Source: Planctomycetota bacterium
Lineage (GTDB): Bacteria; Planctomycetota; B15-G4
DNA length: 64,000 bases
Assembly (NCBI GenBank): GCA_029259745.1
Contig: JAJDEO010000063.1
Span: forward strand, 310,001-374,000
Direction: 5' to 3'
Shown: one piece after another, positions 1 through 8,486 of the stretch
How the letters are laid out: each line of letters opens with the position of its first letter
How positions within the stretch are numbered: the first letter of the stretch is position 1
Program-made: the position numbers and the translations under genes
The notes under the pieces: model-generated
The model's database searches: none
Told to the model about the DNA's origin: nothing
What the model saw: only the letters and a program-made list of their open reading frames with translations

Positions 1-2
1 TT

Positions 3-212
3 CACGGCGTCAGCGACACAGCGGGTGTGGCCTTCTCGGAGCTGTCTCCGGAACCGATGGTGCGCATCGAGGTTGGCGTCAACGAGGACTTCGTAGAGCG
101 CGCGATCTCGGCGATCGAGAAAGGCGGCGGTTCGCGAGGCAGGATCTTCACGTATCCGTTGCGCGATGTGATCCGCATCCGCACCGGCGAGACTGGACCG
201 GAGGCGATATGA
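3..212 (+). CDS. glnB: Nitrogen regulatory protein P-II, C-terminal part (5' end outside window)
   Basis: The last 69 codons of a P-II signal protein; the start lies before the window. P-II trimers sense 2-oxoglutarate, ATP/ADP and, through uridylylation of the T-loop, glutamine, and they regulate glutamine synthetase and ammonium transport. The visible part holds the final beta-alpha-beta of the fold, including the glycine-rich stretch and the family C-terminal signature GRIF...RDVIRIRTGE followed by an acidic tail. The T-loop tyrosine is not in the window. The stop codon overlaps the ATG of the next gene, glnA, which fits the usual glnB-glnA pairing. GlnB and GlnK cannot be told apart from this fragment, so the symbol is approximate. 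Confidence 0.9.
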   Translation, partial: HGVSDTAGVAFSELSPEPMVRIEVGVNEDFVERAISAIEKGGGSRGRIFTYPLRDVIRIRTGETGPEAI

Positions 213-1693
213 CTTTGACCGAGGACGTCCCTGCGGGGCTCCATGATGGTGACGGAGGAAAGCCCTTGAACATCCACGTGGGCTCCACGCCCAAGGACGT
301 CGTCGAGTTCATCCGCACGCAACGCGTGCAGGTGGTCGACGTCCGCTTCACCGACATGCTCGGGAAGTGGCACCACTACTCGATTCCGGCGCATCGTCTC
401 GACGAAGCGATGTTCGTCGAGGGGCTGGGCTTCGACGGCAGCTCGATCCCCGGTTGGAAGAGCATCAACGAGAGCGACATGATCGTCGTCCCGGATGCCA
501 ACACCGCCGTGGTCGACCCCTTCTTCCGCGACAAGACCGTCGTGGTCGTCGGCAACATCCTCGACCCGATCACGAAGGCCGAGTACGAGCGCGACCCGCG
601 TGGGATCGCGCGTCGTGCCGAGCAGTACGTCGCGTCGACGGGCATCGCCGACACGATCTACATCGGCCCCGAGCCCGAGTTCTTCATCTTCGACTCGGTC
701 TACTTCGACAACCAGCCGCACAGCACGTACTACACGATCGAGTCGAACGAGGGTCACTGGAACAGTGGCTTGGACGGCCCGAATCACGGCTTCCGCCCCG
801 GCCCGAAGGGAGGCTACTTCCCGACGCCGCCGAACGATCACTACCAGGACCTGCGCAGTGAGATGATGCTCACGCTCAGTGGCCTCGGGATCGAGATGGA
901 AGCCCAGCACCACGAGGTCGCGACGGCGGGGCAGTCCGAGATCGATATGCGTTTCGACTCGCTGCTGAACATGGCCGACAAGCTGCAGTGGTTCAAGTAC
1001 GTCATCCGCAACTGCGCGGTGCGTGCGGGCAAGACGGCGACGTTCATGCCCAAGCCGCTCTTTGGCGACAACGGCACCGGCATGCACGTGCACTTCTCGC
1101 TCTGGAAAGACGGGACGAACCTCTTCTCCGGCGACAAGTACGCCGGGATCTCCGAGATGGCGAAGTGGGCGATGGGTGGTGTGCTGCGCCACGCCAACGC
1201 GCTGATCGCCTTCACGAACCCGACGACGAACAGCTACAAGCGCCTGGTGCCGCACTTCGAGGCGCCCGTCAAGCTGGCCTACTCGAGTCGCAACCGCTCG
1301 GCGGCGCTGCGCATCCCGATGTACGCCGGCGACGAGAAGGCCAAGCGCTTCGAGTTCCGCTGCCCCGACCCCACCGCGAACGGCTACATGGCCTTCTCCG
1401 CGATGACGATGGCGGCGATCGATGGCATCCAGAACCGCATCGACCCGGGCGATCCGCTCGACAAGAACATCTACGACCTGCCGCCCGAGGAGATGGCGCT
1501 GGTCCAGGATGCGCCGACGTCGCTGACGACGGCGATCGACGCGCTCGAAGCCGACCACGAGTTCCTGCTCCGTGGCGACGTCTTCGATCGCGGGCTCATC
1601 GAGGAGTTCATCCGGTACAAGCGCATCAACGAGATCCTCCCGATGCAGACGCGTCCCCATCCGCTCGAGTTCGAGAAGTACTGGGACGCCTGA
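209..1693 (+). CDS. glnA: Glutamine synthetase type I
   Basis: Makes glutamine from glutamate, ammonia and ATP in the cytoplasm; the main entry of ammonium into metabolism. The 494-residue protein has the GS-I layout: an N-terminal beta-grasp domain with VDVRFTDMLGKWHH, then FDGSSIPGW, the metal and ATP site EPEFFIFDS, the active-site HEVATAGQSEID, the MHVHFSLW segment, and NRSAALRIP. The adenylylation region NIYDLPPEE near the C-terminus keeps the tyrosine that GlnE modifies, so adenylylation control is possible (inference). The ATG overlaps the P-II stop (ATGA) and follows a GGAGG at 200-204, which supports this start and translational coupling. A strong hairpin terminator follows 27 bases after the stop. 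Confidence 0.97.
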   Translation: MTLTEDVPAGLHDGDGGKPLNIHVGSTPKDVVEFIRTQRVQVVDVRFTDMLGKWHHYSIPAHRLDEAMFVEGLGFDGSSIPGWKSINESDMIVVPDANTAVVDPFFRDKTVVVVGNILDPITKAEYERDPRGIARRAEQYVASTGIADTIYIGPEPEFFIFDSVYFDNQPHSTYYTIESNEGHWNSGLDGPNHGFRPGPKGGYFPTPPNDHYQDLRSEMMLTLSGLGIEMEAQHHEVATAGQSEIDMRFDSLLNMADKLQWFKYVIRNCAVRAGKTATFMPKPLFGDNGTGMHVHFSLWKDGTNLFSGDKYAGISEMAKWAMGGVLRHANALIAFTNPTTNSYKRLVPHFEAPVKLAYSSRNRSAALRIPMYAGDEKAKRFEFRCPDPTANGYMAFSAMTMAAIDGIQNRIDPGDPLDKNIYDLPPEEMALVQDAPTSLTTAIDALEADHEFLLRGDVFDRGLIEEFIRYKRINEILPMQTRPHPLEFEKYWDA

Positions 1694-1719
1694 CCTCGTC
1701 AGGTTCGGTCACGCAACAC

Positions 1720-1757
1720 GAGCGCCCGCCGCGATGGTGACATCGCGGCGGGCGCTC
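1720..1757 (+). terminator. Strong hairpin terminator after glnA
   Basis: A perfect 17-bp inverted repeat (1720-1736 with 1741-1757) around a 4-base loop, very GC-rich and followed by only a short T-containing stretch. It lies between glnA and the convergent HAD gene, so it could stop transcription from both sides. The weak U-tract means this is a hairpin terminator by position rather than a textbook intrinsic one. Confidence 0.8.
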
Positions 1758-1799
1758 TGCGTTTCTGCGCGTGGGGCGTCCATGTGACGGGCAGTCGCG

Positions 1800-2399
1800 T
1801 CAGCCGGTGATGAGTTCGTTCAGTGTCGTGATGGCGACGTCGGCGTGCGCGCGATGCGGATGCGCGCCGGTCGGATCGAAGGAGACGGTGGCGGTGCCAG
1901 CGGCGCGACCGGCGAGAAGGTCGAAGAGGAAATCGCCAACCATGACGGTGTCGGAAGCCGCGGCCGACCAGGTGTCGAGGAGCGCGTTCACGCCCGCCGG
2001 GTCCGGCTTCGGTGGGGCCTCGGAGCGACCGATGATGTCGCGCGGCGAGAACCAACGCTCGAGACCGGCAGCTTCGAGCGTCCGCTTCGCGATCGCGTGA
2101 TCGTTGCGCGTGACGATCCCGAGGCGTGTCCCGCGACGAGCAAGGTGCTCGAGCAGTGCCGCAGCGCCGTCTTGCGCGACGGATTGCTCGGCGAGCTCCC
2201 ACTCGATGGCATCGAGCCGCGCGTGACGCTCGGCGGCGATGTCGGGCGGAAGCGCGTCGAGGGCTTCGAGGATCCCGACGCCCGCCGGCAGTTCGAGCTC
2301 ACGACGAATCGCATCGAAGTCATGGACAGCGACGGTGAGCGTGCCGTCCATGTCGAAGATCCAGTGCCGACGCCTTCGCAGCGAGTCTATGTCGAGCAA
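1800..2399 (-). CDS. HAD-family hydrolase (phosphoglycolate phosphatase-like)
   Basis: A 199-residue haloacid dehalogenase superfamily phosphatase. Motif I is FDMDGTLT near residue 15 (nucleophile Asp and acid/base Asp), motif II lies in GIVTRND, the lysine is in the PPKPDP segment and motif IV is MVGDFLFD. The size and the helical cap between motifs I and II (residues 20-85) match subfamily I phosphatases such as Gph or PpaX; the substrate cannot be read from the sequence. The reading frame opens at a TTG, because the stop of the preceding terC leaves no ATG or GTG before motif I; the only later Met is inside motif I. It sits 24 bases after terC on the same strand and is probably co-transcribed. 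Confidence 0.8.
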   Translation of the reverse strand: MLDIDSLRRRRHWIFDMDGTLTVAVHDFDAIRRELELPAGVGILEALDALPPDIAAERHARLDAIEWELAEQSVAQDGAAALLEHLARRGTRLGIVTRNDHAIAKRTLEAAGLERWFSPRDIIGRSEAPPKPDPAGVNALLDTWSAAASDTVMVGDFLFDLLAGRAAGTATVSFDPTGAHPHRAHADVAITTLNELITG

Positions 2400-2423
2400 C
2401 GTATCGAAGATCTCGTTCTCCTG

Positions 2424-3188
2424 TCAGCGCAGGTGCGCGTCCTTCAGCTTCGGAGTCTCGCGCAGCTCGACGGGCTTCCTGGCCGGCTTGCTCTTGCGCA
2501 TCTTGAGGTTGAGCATCTCGACCATCACCGAGAAGCCCATCGCAAAGTAGATGTAGCCCTTCGGGATGTGCTGATCGAGGCCGTCGGCGACGAGTGCCAT
2601 ACCGATCAGGAGCAGGAACGAGAGTGCGAGCATCTTCACGGTCGGGTGCTGCTCGACGAACGCGGAGATCGCACCAGCGAACATGAGCATGAAGGCGATC
2701 GAGAGGACGACGGCGATGATCATGATCGAGATGTGGTCGGCCATGCCGATGGCCGTGATCACGGAGTCGAGTGAGAAGACCATGTCGAGCAGGGCGATCT
2801 GCACGAGCACCTGCCCGAAGGTGATGACGGCCTTCGCCTCCGCGCCCTGTTCTTCGCCCTCGAGCTTGTGATGGATCTCGCGTGTCGCTTTGGCGAGCAG
2901 GAACAAGCCGCCGACGAGCAGGATCAGATCACGCCCCGAGATCTCGTTGCCGAACACGGTGAAGAGCGGTTCGACGAGGCTCGCGACCCAGGCGATCGAG
3001 AGCAGCAGCACGATGCGCATGCCCATCGCGAGGAGCAGTCCGACGTTGCGTGCGCGTGCCCGCTCGTTCTCAGGGAGCTTACCTGCGAGGATCGAGATGA
3101 AGATGATGTTGTCGATGCCGAGGACGAGCTCGAGCACCGTGAGTGTGACGAGCGCGATCCAACCAGCAGGATCCGAGATCCACTCCAT
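2424..3188 (-). CDS. TerC-family integral membrane protein
   Basis: A 254-residue polytopic membrane protein of the TerC/YkoY family. The N-terminal helix carries the family signature ELVLGIDNIIFIS with its conserved acidic residues, and a matching LDMVFSLDSVITAIGM lies in the second half; these two acidic motifs are thought to form the ion site. About seven hydrophobic segments are visible, with a charged loop near residue 110. Some family members export Mn2+ or help metal loading of secreted enzymes, others are tied to tellurite resistance; which applies here is unknown. The start ATG is preceded by AGGAGAG. The gene is divergent from the alpha/beta hydrolase with only 56 bases between them, so both promoters must lie there. 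Confidence 0.85.
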   Translation of the reverse strand: MEWISDPAGWIALVTLTVLELVLGIDNIIFISILAGKLPENERARARNVGLLLAMGMRIVLLLSIAWVASLVEPLFTVFGNEISGRDLILLVGGLFLLAKATREIHHKLEGEEQGAEAKAVITFGQVLVQIALLDMVFSLDSVITAIGMADHISIMIIAVVLSIAFMLMFAGAISAFVEQHPTVKMLALSFLLLIGMALVADGLDQHIPKGYIYFAMGFSVMVEMLNLKMRKSKPARKPVELRETPKLKDAHLR

Positions 3189-3244
3189 GTCATCTCTCCT
3201 TGTGGGTGCGGGACGACGTGCCTTCTACCAATGTCGGGACACAC

Positions 3245-3991
3245 ATGAACAGGCCGCGCGTGATTCGCAACAAGCAGGGCGAGCGCCTCGATGTCGCCAT
3301 GACGCAGGCGCGGGGGCAACCGACGATGTCGTGCCTCGCCGTGATCGGTCACGGCGTGACGTCCCACCACGACCGACCTTACCTCGTGGCGCTGAGCGAG
3401 GCGTTGGCCGCTGTGGGCTGGACGTCCGCGCGCGTTTCGTTCGCGGGTAACGGCGCTTCGGAGGGGCGCTTCGAAGATTGCACATTGAGCAAAGAGGTTG
3501 ACGATCTCGGTGCCGTCATCGACGCGTTCGACGCCCGGCGCACGGCATACGTCGGGCACAGCATGGGTGCGGCCGTCGGCGCGTTGCGTGCCGCCGCCGA
3601 CGCGCGCATCGACGCGCTCGTGTCACTGGCCGGCATGACGCACGTGCAGCGCTTCATGCACCAGCACTTCGCCGCTCTGACGCCGGGTCGCGACGTCATG
3701 CTCGGCCGCGAGCATGCCGTGCTGTCCCAGGCGCTCCTCGACGACGCGCGAGCCATCGGAGACGTTCTCGATGCCGCGGCGCGCATCCGCTGCCCGTGGC
3801 TCATCGTGCACGGCGACGCCGATGATCTCGTTCCTGTGACCGACTCACAGGACCTCGCCGAAGCCGCGCCCGGCGACGTCGAGCTGCGCGTGCTCGCGGG
3901 CGTCGACCACGTGTTCACGGGGCACGCTGCGGCCGTCGCCGAACTCGTCGCCCACTGGCTCGGCGCTCAGCTCTCGAGGCCGAAGGCGTAG
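3245..3991 (+). CDS. Alpha/beta hydrolase (serine esterase-like)
   Basis: A 248-residue cytoplasmic alpha/beta-hydrolase fold protein. The oxyanion-region strand reads AVIGHGVTSHHDR, the nucleophile elbow is VGHSMGAA, the acid is in VHGDADDLVP and the base is in GVDHVFTG, giving a complete Ser-Asp-His triad. It resembles small dienelactone-hydrolase or lysophospholipase-type esterases; the substrate is not evident. The start is taken at the ATG before NRPRVIRNKQGE, because the upstream frame opens only at a TTG. The last 25 bases overlap the 3' end of the convergent copper ATPase gene. Confidence 0.75.
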   Translation: MNRPRVIRNKQGERLDVAMTQARGQPTMSCLAVIGHGVTSHHDRPYLVALSEALAAVGWTSARVSFAGNGASEGRFEDCTLSKEVDDLGAVIDAFDARRTAYVGHSMGAAVGALRAAADARIDALVSLAGMTHVQRFMHQHFAALTPGRDVMLGREHAVLSQALLDDARAIGDVLDAAARIRCPWLIVHGDADDLVPVTDSQDLAEAAPGDVELRVLAGVDHVFTGHAAAVAELVAHWLGAQLSRPKA

Positions 3992-6129
3992 TCGAGCCGT
4001 GAGCGGAAGCCGCGCAGGCGGGCGGCGTTCGTGACGACGAGCAGCGAACTGCCGGCCATCGCGACGGCCGCGAAGGGTGGATCGATGACGCCGGTGGCGG
4101 CCATGGGCAGCGCGACGAGGTTGTAGGCGAAGGCGAAGCCGAGGTTCTGGAGGATCACGGTGCGCGTGCGTTGTGCGAGCTCGATCGCCGTGACGCAGCG
4201 CGCGAGGTCGCCGTTGACGAGCGTGATCGGTGCGGCCGCGCGGGCGACGTCCGTGGCGGTCCCCACGGCAAATCCGACATCGGCAGCTGCAAGTGCCGCC
4301 GCGTCGTTGGTGCCGTCGCCGATCATCCCGACGCGAGCACCGGTCGCACGCAGAGCGGTCACGCGGGCGGCTTTGTCCGTGGCCGACTCGCCGGCATGGA
4401 CGTCGACGGGTGCGATACCGGCAAGCGCCGCGATCGCGGAGGCCGCGCGCTCGTGGTCGCCGGTGGACATGATCGTGTGGATGCCGAGCTGGCCGAGGAT
4501 GCGCACGGCGCGCGAGGTCGTCGGCTTGATGCGGTCGGCGATCCCGATGACGGCGTGCGGCTCGTCGTCGAGCGCGACGATCGCGAGCGACCAGCCGCGG
4601 CGCGCAAACGTGGCGGCTGCCGAACGGGCCGGCGGGTCGAGCGTGATGCCGTGCGACGCGAGGAACGCCGTCGATCCCACGCGGACCGTCGTGCCCGACG
4701 CGAGCTGGCCCGTGACGCCGCCCGCCTCGGCCGTCACGCGCGTGACGTCGACGTCGGGCAGCGTGAGCCCGCGCCGGTTCACTTCGGCTCGAAGCGCCGC
4801 GGCGAGGGGGTGACCCGAGGCGTGCTCGATCGCGCCCGCAGCCGCGATGACCTCGTTCAGCGCCGCGTCGTCGGCGACGGGCGCCAGGGCTTTGACACCT
4901 TCGACGAGCGGCTCACCCACCGTCAGCGTGCCGGTCTTGTCGCAGACGAGATGCGTGAGTCGGGCGGCCGTCTCGAAGGCCGTGGCGTCGCGCACGAGCA
5001 CGCCGAGCTTCGCGGCCACGCCGGTGGCGGCCTGCACGGCGGTGGGCGTGGCGAGCCCGAGCGCACAGGGGCAGGCGACGACGAGCACGGCGAGCGCGGC
5101 CCAGAGGCCGGCGCCGAAGATCCAGACGCCGAGTGCGAGCACGAGTACGAACGGCACGAAGACGCGCGCGATGCGGTCGGCGAGGCGCTGCACGGGCGGC
5201 TTGCTGGCCTGGGCTTCGCTGACGGTGCGGAGCATGTCGGCGATGACGGTCTCGGCGCCGACGGCGGTCGCCCGGACGCGCACGGCGACGCCGCCGACGT
5301 TGATCGTCCCGCCGACGATCTCGTCGCCGGGAGTCTTGAAGACAGGCAGCGACTCGCCCGTCAGCAGCGACTCGTCGAAACCGCTGCTTCCGGCCAGCAC
5401 GATCCCGTCGGCCGGACAGGTGTCGTCGGCGCCGACGAGGCAGATGTCGTCGATGAGCACCTCGTCGGCCGAGAGGCTCAGCGTCTCGCCGTCGCGTTCG
5501 ACGCGACAGCGCGTGCGCGTGGCCGCGACGAGCCCGCGCAGCGATGACGTCGCCCGCTCGCGCGCCCGCGCCTCGAGCGCCCGACCGATCAGGACGAACG
5601 TCACGATCATCGCCGGCGGCATGAACATCGCCATGCCCTCGCCGAACAGTCGCGCCACGCCCACGAGCCACGCCGCACCGGCGCCGATCGAGACGAGCGT
5701 GTCCATGTTCGCGTCGCGTGCGCGCGCGCGACGCACGGCCTGCTGGAAGATCCCCGCGCCCGGGATCGCGAGCAGCGCGAGCGACGTCAATGCCCCGAGC
5801 AGCGGCCCGACGATCGCCGTCGCGACGAGCAAGATGCCTGCGATCCAGGCGCGACGCGACGCCAGTTCGGCCTCGTCGTCGTCACCCAGCAGCGCGGCGA
5901 CCGTCGATCCGGCCGACGGCAGCGCCTCGAAACCAGCCGCAACGATCTCGGCACGCACGCGGTCTTCGTCGACCGCTCCGTCCACCAGCGCCGTCTTCGT
6001 GGCAAAGCTCACGGACGCCGCATCGACGCCCTCGAGCTTCGCGAGCCGTTGCTCGATCGACGCCGCACAGCCGCCGCACGTCATGCCACGCACGGGCACG
6101 ACGAGACGGCGACCAGAAGGTTGCGTCAC
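3967..6129 (-). CDS. copA: Copper-type heavy-metal P1B ATPase
   Basis: A 720-residue P-type ATPase that pumps a soft metal ion, most likely Cu+, across the inner membrane. One N-terminal heavy-metal-associated domain holds the MTCGGC metal site (Cys18 and Cys21). Then come the membrane helices, the actuator loop with TGES, the transmembrane CPC motif in VACPCALGLATP, the phosphorylation site DKTGTLT, the HP dipeptide in ASGHPLA, and the hinge GDGTNDAAAL. CPC with MTCxxC is typical of Cu+ exporters. The start is GTG at 6129, which overlaps the stop of the upstream gene (GTGA); the longer open frame upstream is inside that gene. Coupling to the upstream membrane-anchored protein suggests a joint role, which is not proven. 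Confidence 0.92.
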   Translation of the reverse strand: MTQPSGRRLVVPVRGMTCGGCAASIEQRLAKLEGVDAASVSFATKTALVDGAVDEDRVRAEIVAAGFEALPSAGSTVAALLGDDDEAELASRRAWIAGILLVATAIVGPLLGALTSLALLAIPGAGIFQQAVRRARARDANMDTLVSIGAGAAWLVGVARLFGEGMAMFMPPAMIVTFVLIGRALEARARERATSSLRGLVAATRTRCRVERDGETLSLSADEVLIDDICLVGADDTCPADGIVLAGSSGFDESLLTGESLPVFKTPGDEIVGGTINVGGVAVRVRATAVGAETVIADMLRTVSEAQASKPPVQRLADRIARVFVPFVLVLALGVWIFGAGLWAALAVLVVACPCALGLATPTAVQAATGVAAKLGVLVRDATAFETAARLTHLVCDKTGTLTVGEPLVEGVKALAPVADDAALNEVIAAAGAIEHASGHPLAAALRAEVNRRGLTLPDVDVTRVTAEAGGVTGQLASGTTVRVGSTAFLASHGITLDPPARSAAATFARRGWSLAIVALDDEPHAVIGIADRIKPTTSRAVRILGQLGIHTIMSTGDHERAASAIAALAGIAPVDVHAGESATDKAARVTALRATGARVGMIGDGTNDAAALAAADVGFAVGTATDVARAAAPITLVNGDLARCVTAIELAQRTRTVILQNLGFAFAYNLVALPMAATGVIDPPFAAVAMAGSSLLVVTNAARLRGFRSRLDYAFGLES

Positions 6130-6884
6130 TTGAGCTGGAGCTGCTGCTCGACGGCCGGCTTCATGTCGTTGAGCCACTTGGGCAGGCCCATCGTGATGAT
6201 GTCGATGGCGCGCACCATGTCGACGGCACCTTCAGCGGGCAGCCCCTGCTCGAGCAGTCCGACGTTGTTGCCGAGCGCGGCCACGGCCTCTTCGACGATG
6301 TCGGGCTTGATGTTGGCGGAGAAGGCTTCGAGCGACTCGGGCGTGCCCGGCTGGAACTTCAGCTGCGTGGCCGTCTCGGTGTTCGCCTTCGTGAAGACGT
6401 TGCGGTAGGCCTCGAGCGACGTGTCGCCCAGTCCTGCGTCGATCGACTTCAGCGACGCCCAGAGGACCTTCGTGTGGTAGACGAACTCCGACGGCGCCAT
6501 GCCGTTGTCGGAGAGGGCGTCACCGACTCCCTTGTAGAGACCGGTGGAGGCGTCGCTCGCGGCGGCCATGCCTTCCTTGATCTTGTCGAAGAAGCCGAGT
6601 TCCTCGCTCTCCAGACGTTCGAAGCGCTCACCGAGAACAGCCATGTTCGACATGATCTCGCTGCGCACCGACAGGCTCGTCAGGAAGCGGTCGGAGTTGA
6701 ACTCGTCCGCTGAGGCGGGCTCGGTGAAGGGGTGCTGGTCTTCGAGTTCGACCATCGTCGTTGCCGACGAGATCATCTCTTGGCCCATCGCCTTGAAATC
6801 ATCGGCGAAGACAAACGCCATGACACCAAAGGCAACGAGGACGAGCAGAACGAGAATGCCGCAACCGATCAGGATCTTCTTCAT
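6126..6884 (-). CDS. Membrane-anchored protein of unknown function, coupled to copA
   Basis: A 252-residue protein beginning MKKILIGCG with a single strong N-terminal hydrophobic helix (about residues 4-26), then a soluble, helix-rich, acidic domain facing the periplasm. No catalytic motif or metal-binding Cys/His cluster is visible, so it is not an obvious copper chaperone. The ATG at 6884 is chosen over an upstream codon because it begins directly with the signal-anchor. Its stop overlaps the GTG of copA, so the two are translated from one message. Function unknown. Confidence 0.7.
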   Translation of the reverse strand: MKKILIGCGILVLLVLVAFGVMAFVFADDFKAMGQEMISSATTMVELEDQHPFTEPASADEFNSDRFLTSLSVRSEIMSNMAVLGERFERLESEELGFFDKIKEGMAAASDASTGLYKGVGDALSDNGMAPSEFVYHTKVLWASLKSIDAGLGDTSLEAYRNVFTKANTETATQLKFQPGTPESLEAFSANIKPDIVEEAVAALGNNVGLLEQGLPAEGAVDMVRAIDIITMGLPKWLNDMKPAVEQQLQLK

Positions 6885-7016
6885 GCGCGAGAGGGTAGCC
6901 CGCAACGCTGCGCGGCGACAAGCGACGGCTCGGTGACGGGTCCGTCACGTCTTGAGACGCCGCATGCTGGGCGTCCTGGATGGATCGGCGCGCGTGCCCG
7001 GCGATCCGGAACGCTG

Positions 7017-8462
7017 TCAGCGCAGGTAGCCGAGTTCGCGCAGGCGTTCGCGGGTGGCGTCGTCCATCTCGGCCGTGAGCAGCCCGAAGAGGTCGTTGCG
7101 ACGGGCCAGCTCGAGGCGTTCCAGACGGGCGGCGTCGGCATCGGAGGGCGCCGCGGGCGAGCGCTCGCCGGGGTCGGCTGCGAGGTCGAAGCGCTCGGGG
7201 ACGTGGCCCCAGCGTGCGGCCTGGTCCTTGCCGGGGACCGTGAGCTTGATGCCGTCGGGCGTCTTGATGGTGCGCCACTCGGTGCAGGCCGAGGTGACGG
7301 CGTCGGCGTCGGGGACGGCCGTGTCGAGCGGCGCGCCGAGGGCTGCCGTCAGGTCGCGGCCCGAGCGCCCCAGCGGGTCGAGGTCGCAGAGCGCCAGCAG
7401 CGTCTCGACGGCATCGAGGTTCGAGACGAGGGCGTCGCTGCGACGGCCGGCCGTGATCCCGGGCCCCGCCATGATCCAGGGCGTGCGGATGAGCTCCTCG
7501 GTGATCCAGTAGCCGTGCTCCTTGTGGAGTTCGTCCGAGAGCGGGATCGGCAGGCCCTGGGATTCGCGGAAGTCGACGAGCAGCTCGCGCTTGTCGGGGT
7601 GCTGGAGGCGCTCGTAGAGGACTTCGCCGTGGTCGGCGAGGACGATGACGATCGTGTCGTCGCGCAGGCCGCGACGCTCGAGCTCGCCGACGAGCCCGCC
7701 GATGGCCTGGTCGACGCTCGCGACTTCGCCGTCATAGGCATCGACGTCCTTCGCGAGGGCCGGGAGGCTGTAGCGCAGCGCGGCTTGGCGAGCCGGGGGA
7801 AGGCCCGCGAGCAGCTCCTCGATCATCGCGCGCGTGTCGGCGTCGAAGACCTCCGCGGGCGTGCGGTCGAAGCGCTGATGGCGTCCGGGCGGCTGGTAGG
7901 GGTGGTGCGGGTCGAGGTAGTGGACCCAGGCGAAGAACGGGCGGTCGTCGTCGCCCGCGGCCGCGAGGAACGGGACGACGCGCTCGTTGACGTCCTCGGC
8001 GTTCCACTGGCGGGTGTGCTTCTGGCGCACCTGATACGTCTCGAAGCCGCGCGCGAAGCCGGCGTCCTCGGCGAGGATCGAGTTCGCGACGAAGGCGCCG
8101 GTGCGGTAGCCGCTCTCGGCGAAGGCTTCGGGCAGGACGGGGATTTCGTCCGGCAGGCGCCAGATCGTGTGGAAGCTGGGCTCGCCGACGAACATCGACA
8201 TCATCGACGGCATCGTCCAGCTCGATCCGGCCGTGCAGTTCGTGAACAGCGCACCCTGCTCGGCCAACTCGTCGAGATTCGGGCTCGTCTCCCAGCCGTA
8301 GCCATAGGAGGAGAGATGATCGGCGCGCAGGGTGTCGACGACGACGAAGAGGACGTTGGGGCGCGGCGCCTCTCGTGACGTGCAGGCGCTGACCGCGAAC
8401 AGGGCGGCGAGCAGCGCAGTCGTGAGGACGCGCGGCGGTCGGTAGGATGGCGATCGTTTCAT
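7017..8462 (-). CDS. Sulfatase-like lipoprotein with Thr in place of the formylglycine Cys
   Basis: A 481-residue alkaline-phosphatase-superfamily protein. An N-terminal lipoprotein signal ends at Cys27 (AVSAC), so it is exported and lipid-anchored. The metal-site strand VLFVVVDTLRAD holds Asp43. Where sulfatases have C/S-x-P-x-R, this protein reads T-M-P-S-M with Thr83 at the nucleophile position and no Arg. Later metal-site segments are WVHYLDPHHPY and LADHGE. The Thr suggests a hydrolase or phosphotransferase acting without formylglycine, as in other members of the superfamily. It is 24 bases from, and divergent to, the GH2 gene, implying a shared control region. The much longer upstream open frame is antisense to GH2 and was rejected. 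Confidence 0.82.
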   Translation of the reverse strand: MKRSPSYRPPRVLTTALLAALFAVSACTSREAPRPNVLFVVVDTLRADHLSSYGYGWETSPNLDELAEQGALFTNCTAGSSWTMPSMMSMFVGEPSFHTIWRLPDEIPVLPEAFAESGYRTGAFVANSILAEDAGFARGFETYQVRQKHTRQWNAEDVNERVVPFLAAAGDDDRPFFAWVHYLDPHHPYQPPGRHQRFDRTPAEVFDADTRAMIEELLAGLPPARQAALRYSLPALAKDVDAYDGEVASVDQAIGGLVGELERRGLRDDTIVIVLADHGEVLYERLQHPDKRELLVDFRESQGLPIPLSDELHKEHGYWITEELIRTPWIMAGPGITAGRRSDALVSNLDAVETLLALCDLDPLGRSGRDLTAALGAPLDTAVPDADAVTSACTEWRTIKTPDGIKLTVPGKDQAARWGHVPERFDLAADPGERSPAAPSDADAARLERLELARRNDLFGLLTAEMDDATRERLRELGYLR

Positions 8463-8486
8463 CTCGGCAGAAGAGGTTATCAGCCC

